Source: an uncultured Dysgonomonas sp. (GTDB taxonomy: Bacteria > Bacteroidota > Bacteroidia > Bacteroidales > Dysgonomonadaceae). Taken from it: a stretch of 64,000 nucleotides of DNA. Within the stretch, counting starts at the first letter, position 1. The number at the start of each line of letters is the position of its first letter. Of this stretch, positions 26,318 through 35,374 are shown piece by piece. The translations under genes were made by a program, and so were the position numbers. Location: contig NZ_LT599032.1 in assembly GCF_900079725.1 (NCBI RefSeq), positions 990,948-1,054,947 on the forward strand, in the 5' to 3' direction. Below the pieces are notes generated by a model. That model saw only the letters and a program-made list of their open reading frames with translations, was not told where the DNA came from and did not search any database.

Positions 26318-27193
26318 ATGCAGCCACAACAAACTGAACCATCGAAAGTTACCAGTATCCTTGAAATATACGATATCACTATCGGCAGACGAACCATCGT
26401 GAAAGAGTTTCCTTATCTGATAGAAGCTCCCGATTGGACGCCTGACGGCAAACATCTGATATATAACAGCGAAGGTCTGATATATAAACTCCCTACAGAT
26501 TTTTCCGGGGAGCCGGAATTAATCGACACAGGCTTCGCCACCAGATGCAACAACGACCATCTGATATCACCGGATGGAAGATTAATGGCAATCAGCCACC
26601 GCTCATTACCCGACGGACGCCCCACAATATTCGTATTACCGGGCGATGGCGGAGAACCGAAACAGGTAACCCCTTCCCTGCCAAGCTATATGCACGGATG
26701 GAGCCCGGATGGAAAGATGCTTACCTATTGTGCTAACCGTAACGGGGAAATGGATGTATATACAATTTCCATTGACGGAACCAATGAAACCCGCCTGACA
26801 ACATCCGAAGGCCTGAATGACGGGCCTGAATATTCTCCCGATGGAGAATACATATGGTTCAACTCCGTGCGTACCGGATTGATGCAGATATGGCGGATGA
26901 AAACCAATGGTAGTGAACAAACACAGATGACATTCGATGAAGATCGTAACTCCTGGTTTCCACACCTGTCTCCGGATGGTAAGAATGTCGTATACATCGC
27001 ATACAGGAAAGGGGATCTCGAACCGCACGAACATCTCCGCTACAAACATGTAGAGATACGAATGATACCTGCAACAGGAGGTGAACCTCAGACTTTAGTC
27101 AAATTATTCGGCGGACAGGGTACTTTTAATGTAAACTCATGGGCACCGGATAGCAAGCGATTTGCCTTCGTAAGTTACAGAATAGAAGAATAA
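26318..27193 (+). CDS. PD40/TolB-like beta-propeller protein, cytoplasmic
   Basis: 291 residues without a signal peptide. It is built of PD40 (WD40-like) repeats, each with an 'SPDG' core: '[12 protein letters not shown]', '[11 protein letters not shown]', '[11 protein letters not shown]', '[12 protein letters not shown]', '[12 protein letters not shown]', '[12 protein letters not shown]'. This is the repeat of TolB and of the propeller of prolyl oligopeptidases, but no peptidase domain follows. It is a complete six-blade-like protein, probably a binding or scaffold protein. It is 30 bases downstream of the small membrane gene, in the mutS2 unit, and ended by the hairpin at 27207. Confidence 0.8.
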   Translation: MQPQQTEPSKVTSILEIYDITIGRRTIVKEFPYLIEAPDWTPDGKHLIYNSEGLIYKLPTDFSGEPELIDTGFATRCNNDHLISPDGRLMAISHRSLPDGRPTIFVLPGDGGEPKQVTPSLPSYMHGWSPDGKMLTYCANRNGEMDVYTISIDGTNETRLTTSEGLNDGPEYSPDGEYIWFNSVRTGLMQIWRMKTNGSEQTQMTFDEDRNSWFPHLSPDGKNVVYIAYRKGDLEPHEHLRYKHVEIRMIPATGGEPQTLVKLFGGQGTFNVNSWAPDSKRFAFVSYRIEE

Positions 27194-27206
27194 GATTTAT
27201 AGAGAA

Positions 27207-27235
27207 GAAAGCATGGACTCTACTGCCATGCTTTC
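27207..27235. terminator. Bidirectional terminator between PD40 gene and tdh
   Basis: GAAAGCATGG pairs with CCATGCTTTC around a 9-base loop, 14 bases after the PD40 stop and 16 bases beyond the tdh stop on the other strand. Confidence 0.7.
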
Positions 27236-27250
27236 CAACTTTTACTATTC

Positions 27251-28210
27251 TTATATCAAATGTACTTCCCTCTCTTTGAGTACATTTATCATATCAGCGG
27301 TCATCTTCTCCAGATCGTATTCCGGTTTCCAGTCCCATTCCTGACGGGCACAGGTATCATCCAGAGAGTTGGGCCATGAATCGGCAATCGCCTGCTTCAA
27401 TGGGTCTACATCATATTCCATTTCAAAATCGGGATAATGCTGTTTAATAGCCTTATACAGCATCTCAGGATCGAAGCTCATTGCTGCTATATTGAACGAA
27501 TTGCGATGTATCAATCTATCAGGATTAGCCTCCATAATGTTAATAGCTGCGTTCAGTGCATCGGGCATATACATCATATCCATAAAAGTTCCGGCCTTAA
27601 GCGGACAGATAAACTTCTCCTCTTTCACCGCATTATAGTATATCTCTACGGCATAGTCGGTAGTTCCACCGCCCGGGTGGGTAAGGTTGGATATAATACC
27701 GGGGAAACGAACCGAACGGGTATCCACTCCCCAGCGGTCATGGTAATAATCGCTAAGTAGTTCGCCCATCACTTTGGTTATCCCATATACGGTTTTCGGA
27801 CGCTGAACTGTATCCTGCGGTGTTTTATCCTTTGGAGTATTAGGGCCGAATGCGCCGATAGAACTTGGAGTAAATACTGCACAATTGAACTCTCTGGCCA
27901 CATCGAGACAGTTCATCAGGCTGCCTACACCTACATCCCATCCCAATTTAGGATTTTTCTCGGCTGTCGCAGACAATATAGCCGCCAGATTGTAAATAGT
28001 ATCTATCTTGTATTTCTTTACAACATCTGCAATTTGGTTTATATCGGTTGCATCTATCTCCACTGTCGGTCCCCAATCGAAGAAACCATCGGGGTAAGGC
28101 GGCTTGTAATATCCGCAGATTACATTACTGTCTCCATAAATCGAGCGCAACCTAATACTCAATTCCGAGCCTATCTGACCCGTACTACCTACTATAAGAA
28201 TGTTCTTCAT
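27251..28210 (-). CDS. L-threonine 3-dehydrogenase, epimerase-like (SDR) type
   Basis: 319 residues. Oxidises L-threonine to 2-amino-3-oxobutyrate with NAD+. It has the Rossmann glycine motif 'GSTGQIG' (8-14) and catalytic Tyr142/Lys146 in 'VYGITKVMGE', with 'FTPSSIGAFGP' before it. The line 'RFPGIISNLTHPGGGTTDYAVEIYYNAV' is characteristic of the short-chain UDP-galactose-epimerase-like threonine dehydrogenases, distinct from the zinc MDR enzyme of E. coli. Its start lies 3 bases after kbl, and the product of Tdh is the substrate of Kbl, which fixes the assignment. Confidence 0.92.
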   Translation of the reverse strand: MKNILIVGSTGQIGSELSIRLRSIYGDSNVICGYYKPPYPDGFFDWGPTVEIDATDINQIADVVKKYKIDTIYNLAAILSATAEKNPKLGWDVGVGSLMNCLDVAREFNCAVFTPSSIGAFGPNTPKDKTPQDTVQRPKTVYGITKVMGELLSDYYHDRWGVDTRSVRFPGIISNLTHPGGGTTDYAVEIYYNAVKEEKFICPLKAGTFMDMMYMPDALNAAINIMEANPDRLIHRNSFNIAAMSFDPEMLYKAIKQHYPDFEMEYDVDPLKQAIADSWPNSLDDTCARQEWDWKPEYDLEKMTADMINVLKEREVHLI

Positions 28211-28213
28211 CGT

Positions 28214-29410
28214 TTATTTAATTACACCTAGTTCTTTTCCTGTTTTTGTGAAAGCTGTTATACATTTGTCGAGATGTTCTTTCTCATGTCCGGCCGATAT
28301 TTGTACACGGATACGCGCTAAGTCTTTAGGTACTACCGGATAATAAAATCCTGTAACATAAATACCCTCATCCAATAACCGGGCGGCCATATCCTGCGAT
28401 AACTTCGCATCGTACAGCATTACTGCACAGATGGAGGATTGCGTAGGTTTGATGTCAAAACCTGCCGCTTTCATCTTTTCCACGAAGTAGTCTGTATTGG
28501 CATGCAATTTATCCTGTAATTCATTCGTGCGTTCCATCATCTCGAACATCTTAATCCCTGCCGCAGTGATTGCCGGAGGTAAGGAGTTTGAGAACAGATA
28601 AGGGCGTGAACGCTGGCGAAGCATGTCTATTATCTCTTTCTTACCTGTTGTGAATCCGCCGATAGCTCCCCCAAAGGATTTCCCTAATGTACCTGTAATG
28701 ATCTCAACTTTACCACGCAGATTAAACAATTCGGTAGTTCCACGGCCGGTTTTACCGACTACACCTGCCGAATGTGATTCGTCTATCATTATCATGGCAT
28801 CGTATTTCTGTGCCAGTTCGTATATCTTATCCATCGGGGCCACATTGCCGTCCATAGAGAATACACCATCTGTCACTATCAGCCGGAAACGTTGCGACTG
28901 TGCCAGTTTCAACTGTTTTTCGAGGTCTTCCATATCCGCATTTGCATAACGGTAACGGACTGCTTTGCAGAGGCGCACACCATCTATTATAGAAGCATGG
29001 TTCAACGAATCGGAAATAATGGCGTCCTGATCGCTCAACAACGGTTCGAATACACCGCCATTAGCATCAAAACAGGCCGCATACAAGATAGAGTCTTCCA
29101 TGCCGAAGAACTTGGCAATAGCTGCTTCCAACTGTTTATGTAAATCCTGTGTACCACAGATAAACCTTACGGAAGACATGCCAAACCCGCGTGAATCCAT
29201 GGCCTCTTTAGCAGCTTCGATTAGCTCCTTATTGTCTGATAATCCAAGATAATTATTGGCACAGAAATTCAAGACTTCTTGTCCGGTGCTTACACGTATA
29301 GATGCCCCCTGTGGAGATACTATTATACGTTCGTTTTTGTACAGCCCTGCCGATTGTATATCGGTCAGTTCATTTTGAAGATACTTTTGAAAGCTAGAGT
29401 AGGTATTCAT
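28214..29410 (-). CDS. kbl: Glycine C-acetyltransferase (2-amino-3-ketobutyrate CoA ligase)
   Basis: 398 residues, a PLP enzyme of the alpha-oxoamine synthase family. Splits 2-amino-3-oxobutyrate with CoA into glycine and acetyl-CoA. The PLP lysine is Lys244 in 'GTLGKSFGGAIGG'. 'DESHSAGVVGKTGRGT' (210-225) holds the PLP-ring Asp and His, and 'NNYLGLSDN' lies near the N terminus. It precedes tdh with a 3-base gap. Together they convert threonine to glycine and acetyl-CoA. Confidence 0.96.
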   Translation of the reverse strand: MNTYSSFQKYLQNELTDIQSAGLYKNERIIVSPQGASIRVSTGQEVLNFCANNYLGLSDNKELIEAAKEAMDSRGFGMSSVRFICGTQDLHKQLEAAIAKFFGMEDSILYAACFDANGGVFEPLLSDQDAIISDSLNHASIIDGVRLCKAVRYRYANADMEDLEKQLKLAQSQRFRLIVTDGVFSMDGNVAPMDKIYELAQKYDAMIMIDESHSAGVVGKTGRGTTELFNLRGKVEIITGTLGKSFGGAIGGFTTGKKEIIDMLRQRSRPYLFSNSLPPAITAAGIKMFEMMERTNELQDKLHANTDYFVEKMKAAGFDIKPTQSSICAVMLYDAKLSQDMAARLLDEGIYVTGFYYPVVPKDLARIRVQISAGHEKEHLDKCITAFTKTGKELGVIK

Positions 29411-29568
29411 AGTCTTAATTTTTAACGTAAAGGTAATAAAATGTCAACTGATAGAATAAATATTAATTGGAAATATTTTTCAAAATAAAAGAAATAAAAT
29501 CCTTCAAAAATGAAATGACAAAAGTATCCCAACTAAATCTAAAATACAGTATCGTAATAATCAAAAAA

Positions 29569-29689
29569 GGTAACAAAAGTAACACTTTTACAAATTGTAC
29601 AGCCCTGTTACATTTCTGCACAAAACCTGCAATCACCTGATAAATAACCAATTTTTAATTTATTAATAAAAAAAGTAACAAAAGTAACA
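29569..29689. repeat. Two tandem GTAACA motifs between kbl and the GDPD gene
   Basis: 'ggtaacaaaagtaacacttt' (29569-29588) and 'gtaacaaaagtaaca' (29675-29689) repeat an 8-9-base unit in an otherwise gene-free, A/T-rich stretch (29411-29874). These are the reverse complement of the GTTACC/GTTACT tandems next to HTH copy 1 and inside repeat copies A and B. Confidence 0.55.
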
Positions 29690-29720
29690 GATTATACACA
29701 CTTTTTCATTCCTTACTTTT

Positions 29721-29728
29721 TATCTTTG
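29721..29728 (+). promoter_or_regulatory. Bacteroidetes -7 box for the GDPD gene
   Basis: TATCTTTG on the + strand, about 147 bases upstream of the ATG at 29875. No clear -33 box. The distance means a long leader that contains the alternative upstream start at 29782. Confidence 0.5.
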
Positions 29729-29874
29729 ACTATTCAAGATCATTATCTATTCTTAGATATAGATAAATTTTTATAAAAAGAATGCTAAGTTTGCCCGTTT
29801 TCAATCATAATGAATCCGCTACTGCATATATTCATAGTATAGTATATATACGATTAATGTCTAAAAATATAATT

Positions 29875-30909
29875 ATGAAAAAGTTATTGTTCTTATTTTT
29901 TATTTTATTCTCAAGCCAAACGGTCATGTATTCACAATCGTCAACAGAACTATTAGTATTAGATAATTACCTGATTAAAAATAATAAAAGAGGTGTAAAG
30001 GTTGGAAAATTTAATATTCCGGCCGGAGAAAAAATCTCCTTGGTAAAAGATGAGGCTAACCTGTTTGTATTGAGTGAAGACGGACATTTGTTGATTAAAA
30101 AAAATGCCACAATCACAAAATCCACTCCGTGGCGATTCGAAATCACGGTAAAAACCAAAGACGGAGAGAAAACCTTCGAACTGGTCAGAGATGACTTTAT
30201 CCGAAACAAGGTTATCGCACACCGTGGAGCATGGAAAAACCATGACGCCAGCCAGAACTCATTGAAGTCATTGAAAAAAGCGATAGAAATAGGCTGCGAA
30301 GGCTCTGAATTCGATGTATGGCTATCATCTGATAATAAGGTTATCCTCTCACACGATCCCGAAATAGGAGGAAAAAAAGTGGAAGAAACCACAGCGGACG
30401 AATTATTCAAAATAGAATTGAAAGACGGAGACAAGCTGCCAAGCCTCGAAGAATATATCAAATGTATTAAAGAACAAAATAAGACTCGCCTGGTACTGGA
30501 AGTCAAGGCCTCACAAAAAGGAAAAGAACGTTGCGAAGCCGTTGCCGATTCGGCTGTCCGTATAGTACATCGTATGAATGCGCAGGCATGGACCGATTAT
30601 ATAACATTCAGCTTCGATGCGGCAAAACGCATCAGGGAGCTAGACCCAACTGCTAAGATTCTTTATCTGGAAGCTGATAAAACGCTCGAAGAACTGAAAG
30701 CGGAAAGAATGTCGGGTATAGACTATCATTACAGTAATTTTATTAAAGATACGGATTTAGCAAAGAAAGCAAAATCCATAGGTTTGTTAACCAATGCATG
30801 GACAGTAAACAAGGTTGAAGATATGCAGACAATGCTCGATCAGAATATCGATTACATTACCACTGACGAACCGGAAATTCTTCTGGAAATACTGGACGCT
30901 AAAAAATAA
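29875..30909 (+). CDS. Secreted glycerophosphodiester phosphodiesterase
   Basis: 344 residues from the ATG at 29875, where a signal peptide begins directly ('KKLLFLFFILFSSQTVMYSQ'). In-frame starts at 29782 and 29857 would bury that signal. Residues about 22-105 form a small strand-rich domain ('KVGKFNIPAGEKISLV...GHLLIKKNATI') like a cadherin/Ig-type module. The GDPD TIM barrel follows: 'VIAHRGAWKNHDASQNS' with the catalytic His, 'GCEGSEFDVWLSSDNKVILSHDP' with the metal-binding Glu/Asp and second His, and 'LVLEVKA'. It hydrolyses glycerophosphodiesters to glycerol 3-phosphate and an alcohol in the periplasm. Monocistronic, with a strong terminator. Confidence 0.9.
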   Translation: MKKLLFLFFILFSSQTVMYSQSSTELLVLDNYLIKNNKRGVKVGKFNIPAGEKISLVKDEANLFVLSEDGHLLIKKNATITKSTPWRFEITVKTKDGEKTFELVRDDFIRNKVIAHRGAWKNHDASQNSLKSLKKAIEIGCEGSEFDVWLSSDNKVILSHDPEIGGKKVEETTADELFKIELKDGDKLPSLEEYIKCIKEQNKTRLVLEVKASQKGKERCEAVADSAVRIVHRMNAQAWTDYITFSFDAAKRIRELDPTAKILYLEADKTLEELKAERMSGIDYHYSNFIKDTDLAKKAKSIGLLTNAWTVNKVEDMQTMLDQNIDYITTDEPEILLEILDAKK

Positions 30910-30929
30910 AAGATACAATTAAAAACAGG

Positions 30930-30964
30930 AAGCGCTGAGAATCAAACATTTCAGCGCTTTTTTA
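30930..30964 (+). terminator. Terminator of the GDPD gene
   Basis: AAGCGCTGA pairs with TCAGCGCTT around a 12-base loop, followed by T7 with one A; 21 bases after the stop. Confidence 0.8.
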
Positions 30965-31052
30965 TTTTCCATAAAGAAAAAACAGGAGTCTTATTATGGA
31001 ATATATACTATATATCCCTCTATATAATGTAACCGATAAAACTTAGATTATT

Positions 31053-31379
31053 ATGAGTAAGACTGTAATATATCCTATCTGCCTGATATCGATGATAGCT
31101 TCCGCTATATTCTATCAATTTAAAGGTAATCCCAGAGATAAATATAAGAATAACACCGAAGTATCAGCTCGATCCGAAGAACGACGGGAAGACCAATCCT
31201 TTACATCGGTAATTTATAATGACGCTGTACCAACCATACTGTCGGTTATGGCGATAGCCAAACCGCTACTAGCCGGACAGGGACCGTTTTCGGTAAGCCT
31301 GGATAACGAAATATGGTATATCAGTGGGACAAAAGGCGATATAGTAAAAGTCAGCAAAGCCACAGGAGAAGTATTATGA
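31053..31379 (+). CDS. NTF2-fold immunity-like protein, orphan
   Basis: 108 residues. The N terminus is hydrophobic ('YPICLISMIASAIFYQF'), a signal anchor or uncleaved signal. The C-terminal 55 residues read 'AVPTILSVMAIAKPLLAG', then 'GPFSVSLDNEIWYISGT' and 'ISKxTGEVL'-like 'VSKATGEVL'. This resembles the NTF2_fold family found as immunity proteins in polymorphic-toxin loci ('PF.v.l.n..W.v.G......i.k..G.vl'). It ends just at that motif. No toxin gene is nearby. A stand-alone role or a solitary immunity gene are both possible. Moderately sure of the domain, unsure of the function. Confidence 0.55.
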   Translation: MSKTVIYPICLISMIASAIFYQFKGNPRDKYKNNTEVSARSEERREDQSFTSVIYNDAVPTILSVMAIAKPLLAGQGPFSVSLDNEIWYISGTKGDIVKVSKATGEVL

Positions 31380-31500
31380 TATATCCGCCAATAGATAATA
31401 TCTGAAAATATAAGGCTGCCCCCTTAGCCTCCCGGCTTGGTTAGGTAATGAATATCTCTCAATTCTTCGTTCATTATTTGTAGCTAAGTCGGGATTAAAC

Positions 31501-31531
31501 AAGAAAGTCCGGTTTAATGCCGGGCTTTCTT
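31501..31531. terminator. Bidirectional terminator before the PE-repeat lipoprotein
   Basis: AAGAAAG-CCGG pairs with CCGG-CTTTCTT (12-base arms, one T-G wobble) around a 7-base loop. It lies 4 bases beyond the stop of the - strand lipoprotein gene and 122 bases after the + strand gene. Confidence 0.7.
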
Positions 31532-31534
31532 ATA

Positions 31535-32488
31535 TTATTTCTTTTCTTTTCCGAAATGGGAGAACTTAGATACAAAATCATCCGGAATACGTTCTCCGTT
31601 AACCGTTCCGGAAAGTGTCGCCGTACTTAACATATTATTCTCATCGAGTGTGTACTCATATGCGATATCAGCATAATCCGGCTCACCTCCATTTCTTTCC
31701 GTTTTCTTTATAATAGTCCGCGATACATTATTCACGCTAGCCTTTCCTAGATATTTAGCCGACAGGAAAGGCAGACTGGACATAAACCAGCATCCTCCCC
31801 TGCTCTTTATACTTATTGTATTCAGAGGCATTTCATACACATAGCTTGCCGACTTAATATATGTAGTCTTGTCATATGTATATATATGATGATAACCCGC
31901 CGATGAGGTTACTTCGGTTATATTGCCGTCTGTAATCACATATTCCTCGGCATATGACAGGGAGTTATTATTCCCACTGTAATCATAATGATCCATATTG
32001 GTCATATAGCCTTCTGCATTATATTTACAGACCGTGGAATCGTTCCATGTTCTTTCATTCGAAATCAATTCGCCATCCCTAAATTTCTCTGTATTGGTCA
32101 CATGCAGGGCATAATCTATCTGCTTATTCTCATTCAGGTAAATCAGCAGGCTATCTGATGTCCGGCTTGTCGCGGAAGAACTCCTCACGCGGGCAAATGA
32201 GAAAAATTTGTCTTTATAGTCAACCTTAATATAGTCCCCCCCATCATTATCTATTACTATTATAGAGTCTGCATCATTATATGTCAGTACAAAATCGTTA
32301 CGGGACTGCATCGACTGAATTTTATATTCCGGATAGTCTACACTTTCCAGTAACCAGTAATATTCCGGTTCGGGCTCTGGTTCCGGTTCGGGTTCCCTTT
32401 CATGATAAAGCATTATATCTTCGCCACACGAAGAAAATATAACAATGACCGATAAAATATAGATAATGTAGTGTGTAAAGATCTTCAT
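31535..32488 (-). CDS. Lipoprotein with a Glu-Pro repeat linker, unknown function
   Basis: 317 residues. Lipoprotein signal 'IYILSVIVIFSSC' with lipidated Cys at about 21. A Glu-Pro repeat spacer (EPEPEPEPEPE, about 31-41) follows, then a strand-rich body with many short YxYD-like pieces ('ITEVTSSAGYHHIYTYD', 'YADIAYEYTLDENNMLSTATL'). This is reminiscent of DUF4595-type surface lipoproteins of Bacteroidetes. The spacer probably lifts the domain off the membrane. Single gene, with a possible TATCTTTG box at 32613. No catalytic residues are visible. Function unknown. Confidence 0.65.
   Translation of the reverse strand: MKIFTHYIIYILSVIVIFSSCGEDIMLYHEREPEPEPEPEPEYYWLLESVDYPEYKIQSMQSRNDFVLTYNDADSIIVIDNDGGDYIKVDYKDKFFSFARVRSSSATSRTSDSLLIYLNENKQIDYALHVTNTEKFRDGELISNERTWNDSTVCKYNAEGYMTNMDHYDYSGNNNSLSYAEEYVITDGNITEVTSSAGYHHIYTYDKTTYIKSASYVYEMPLNTISIKSRGGCWFMSSLPFLSAKYLGKASVNNVSRTIIKKTERNGGEPDYADIAYEYTLDENNMLSTATLSGTVNGERIPDDFVSKFSHFGKEKK
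32364..32397. repeat. Short tandem repeat coding for Glu-Pro
   Basis: The DNA repeats a 6-base unit (ggttcc/ggttcg, reading Glu-Pro on the - strand) about five and a half times. Such a repeat can change length by slippage in steps of one Glu-Pro pair without shifting the frame. Confidence 0.7.
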
Positions 32489-32612
32489 TTTTTAATATCA
32501 ATGATAGTGTTTAATATAGGCGTTAATAACATTAAGTACTCTTGAGTAATCCGGCAGAATCAAAAGAAATCCTGCTCTACCCCTGCTAGTTAAGACGTGC
32601 ATTTTAAATGCT

Positions 32613-32620
32613 CAAAGATA
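32613..32620 (-). promoter_or_regulatory. Possible -7 box for the PE-repeat lipoprotein
   Basis: TATCTTTG on the - strand, 125 bases upstream of the ATG at 32488. Confidence 0.4.
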
Positions 32621-32755
32621 ATACATTATCCCCAATTAAAGATACCTCTGCTATAAAACATCACACCAAACAAATGCTTTTCACTGCCATAATTCCGTTT
32701 GTCTATCGTATAATTCATATCTTTATTGCCTAAACTATAAAATATTATAAAATAT

Positions 32756-35296
32756 ATGAAATTACGATTGTCGGTTATCGCCCTATGCCTAATATCGGCT
32801 ATAGGCATGTTTTCTCAGATCAAACAAAAACTACCCCAGATATATGCAGCTCCGCCCGTTGCTGTTATCAATCCGTTAATTGTAGATTCTACCAACCTCA
32901 AAGGAGATAAGTATTCCGATAAGGAATTATTAAAGATGAGTCTGACCATTCCTGAGCAAACCGCTTTTGTGAGACCTCTTAAATCCGACACTGCCGGATA
33001 TTTTTATGCGGAAAAGCCTAGGGAAGGCTATACTTTCCAGCTATTTTCATTCTATGTACAGGCCGACCGTTATGCGAAATTATCCCTAAAGATAACCTCT
33101 CCGAATATGTTCGAGCTATATGTAGATGGTAAACTCAGCACCTCGAAAACCACCAGGGAAGAAAACTTCAGGAATGAAAAAGAAGTTACTGCTACTTTCA
33201 ACCCATATCCTTTATCCAGCCGTGTTGTAATAAAGTTATTGGCTTCGGCGGAAGATAAATCCTCCCCAATTTTCAAAATTGTATTAGAAAATGAAAAGGA
33301 TGATCACAAGACTACTTTTTCAGTTCTAAATACGAGCAAAAGGTTCGTAAACTTTACCGATATGCTCTTAGGTAAAAGAGTAACCAATACCAGTATGTCG
33401 CCCAACGGACAATACGCTTTGATTTCGTACAGAAATACATTCGGAGAAAAAAGCGTATCCACTACCGAATTATATAATGTCTCCACAGGCAAACAAGTCC
33501 TACTGGATACCGATGGCAGTAAAAAGCAATTAAGCTGGATGCCTGTAAGCGAAAAAATGTTCTACTTACTAAAAACCGAAGATGGCACAAATCTGATTAC
33601 CATCGATCCGGCAACATTACAGGAAACGATCCTTGCAAAGAACATTCCGGACGAGTCTATGACTTTCTCTCCGGATGAAAAGACTCTTTTCTATACCAAA
33701 CAGGAGAAAGGCGAAGAAACCAAAGGCGATTTAAAGCTTTTATTATCACCAGAAGACCGCCAACCGGGGTACACCAACCGTTCGTTCATCTATAAATACG
33801 ATATCAGATCGGGACTAAGCCAGCAACTTACATATGGCTCGCATACCACATGGCTCAACGACATCAGCGCCGACTCAAAACAGCTTCTGGTTTCTTTTAC
33901 CGATGAAACGGTTACCGAACGTCCGTTCCGTAAATATACGATGCTCAAGCTGGATTTGCCGACTATGACAGTAGATACTTTATGGACAAACGAAGGTTTT
34001 GCATATGGCGCGACTTTTTCCCCCGACGGTAAAAAAGTCCTAATCTCGGGTGCCGGTGAAGCCTTCGGCGGTATAGGACAAAATATAAATGCCGGACAAA
34101 TAGCCAATAGCTATAACGGCCTCGCATTTATCATGGACTTGAGCACAAAACAGATTGACCCGATCACAAAGAATTTCGATCCGAGTATCGACAATAGTTT
34201 CTGGAACAAGAAAGACAATCTGATCTATTTCCGCACTACCGACAAGGACTATGTGAACATGTATACATACAATCCTTCCAGCAAGTCTTTTACTAAACTG
34301 CCATTAAACGAAGAAGTTGTACGATCATTCTCGACGGCTGACAACGCTCTGTCCGCAATCTATTTCGGCGTAAGCCAGTCGAACTCTACCCGTGCCTATC
34401 TGTATGATATAAAAAATCAAAAGTCGACAATGGTAGCCGACCCATACAACGACAGGCTATCTGAAATGACTCTCGGAAAAGCGGAAGACTGGAACTTTAC
34501 CAATTCCGCAGGAACAGAGATTAAAGGCAGTTGTTACCTGCCTCCAAACTTCGACGCGTCAAAGAAATATCCGATGATCGTATATTACTACGGAGGTACC
34601 AGCCCTACTTCCCGTACATTTGAAGGGCCGTATCCTGCTCATGTGTTTGCATCACAAGGCTATGTGGTATATATTATACAGCCGAGCGGCGCAACCGGCT
34701 TCGGACAGAAGTTTGCTGCCCTGCATGTCAATGCATGGGGTAAACGTACGGCCGAAGATATCATAGAAGGCGTAAAACAGTTTGTAAAAGAACACCCGTA
34801 TGTAAATGACAAGAAAATCGGCTGTGTAGGCGCGTCATACGGCGGATTTATGACCATGTACCTGCAAACCCGGACGGATATATTCGCGGCTGCCGTATCC
34901 CATGCAGGAATCAGTTCCATCAGCAGCTACTGGGGCGAAGGATACTGGGGATACACTTATAGTTCGGGCGCAAGTGCTCACAGCTACCCGTGGAACAATC
35001 CCGACCTGTATGTAAAGCAAAGTCCATTGTTCAGCGCCGACAAAGTGCATACTCCTATTCTGTTTACACACGGTACGGTCGACACCAATGTGCCTATAGG
35101 CGAAAGTATCCAGATGTATACAGCTTTGAAGATATTGGGCCGCCCGACAGAATTTATACAGGTGAAAGACGAAAACCACGGAGTAATGAATTACAAACGG
35201 CGTGTGGAGTGGAACAATTCCATAATGGCCTGGTTTGCCAAATGGCTGAAAGACGATAATGGCTGGTGGAAAGGTCTTTATCCCGACGCTAAATAA
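32756..35296 (+). CDS. Secreted S9 family prolyl oligopeptidase-like peptidase
   Basis: 846 residues. Signal peptide 1-21 ('ALCLISAIGMFSQ'). A seven-bladed-type propeller region (about 200-570) carries PD40-like repeats ('MSPNGQYALIS', 'FSPDEKTLFYT', 'FSPDGKKVLIS'). The C-terminal alpha/beta hydrolase has Ser694 in 'GASYGGF', Asp776 in 'HGTVDTNVP' and His808 in 'DENHGV', a complete triad with normal spacing. 'YPMIVYYYGGTSP' supplies the oxyanion region. It cleaves short peptides in the periplasm, probably dipeptidyl-peptidase-like. An additional N-terminal domain of about 150 residues ('ELYVDGKLSTSK', PA14-like in look) precedes the propeller. Monocistronic. Confidence 0.92.
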   Translation: MKLRLSVIALCLISAIGMFSQIKQKLPQIYAAPPVAVINPLIVDSTNLKGDKYSDKELLKMSLTIPEQTAFVRPLKSDTAGYFYAEKPREGYTFQLFSFYVQADRYAKLSLKITSPNMFELYVDGKLSTSKTTREENFRNEKEVTATFNPYPLSSRVVIKLLASAEDKSSPIFKIVLENEKDDHKTTFSVLNTSKRFVNFTDMLLGKRVTNTSMSPNGQYALISYRNTFGEKSVSTTELYNVSTGKQVLLDTDGSKKQLSWMPVSEKMFYLLKTEDGTNLITIDPATLQETILAKNIPDESMTFSPDEKTLFYTKQEKGEETKGDLKLLLSPEDRQPGYTNRSFIYKYDIRSGLSQQLTYGSHTTWLNDISADSKQLLVSFTDETVTERPFRKYTMLKLDLPTMTVDTLWTNEGFAYGATFSPDGKKVLISGAGEAFGGIGQNINAGQIANSYNGLAFIMDLSTKQIDPITKNFDPSIDNSFWNKKDNLIYFRTTDKDYVNMYTYNPSSKSFTKLPLNEEVVRSFSTADNALSAIYFGVSQSNSTRAYLYDIKNQKSTMVADPYNDRLSEMTLGKAEDWNFTNSAGTEIKGSCYLPPNFDASKKYPMIVYYYGGTSPTSRTFEGPYPAHVFASQGYVVYIIQPSGATGFGQKFAALHVNAWGKRTAEDIIEGVKQFVKEHPYVNDKKIGCVGASYGGFMTMYLQTRTDIFAAAVSHAGISSISSYWGEGYWGYTYSSGASAHSYPWNNPDLYVKQSPLFSADKVHTPILFTHGTVDTNVPIGESIQMYTALKILGRPTEFIQVKDENHGVMNYKRRVEWNNSIMAWFAKWLKDDNGWWKGLYPDAK

Positions 35297-35311
35297 TTTT
35301 ATGGATGATGA

Positions 35312-35374
35312 GTAGTAAGTATTGAGTAATAAGTGGTTTGAAATTCTTTCAACTTAATACTCAATACTTATTAC
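35312..35374. terminator. Long inverted repeat between convergent genes
   Basis: Two 23-base arms (35312-35334 and 35352-35374) pair with two mismatches around a 17-base loop. They sit 16 bases after the S9 peptidase stop and touch the stop codon of the - strand gene. Likely a bidirectional terminator. The 'agtattgagtaataagt' wording is repeat-like. Confidence 0.6.

Noticed and set aside
29463-29651. 62-codon hydrophobic frame on the - strand upstream of kbl
   Set aside because: It starts with TTG, consists largely of the reverse complement of GTAACA repeat motifs and A/T runs, and has no ribosome-binding site.
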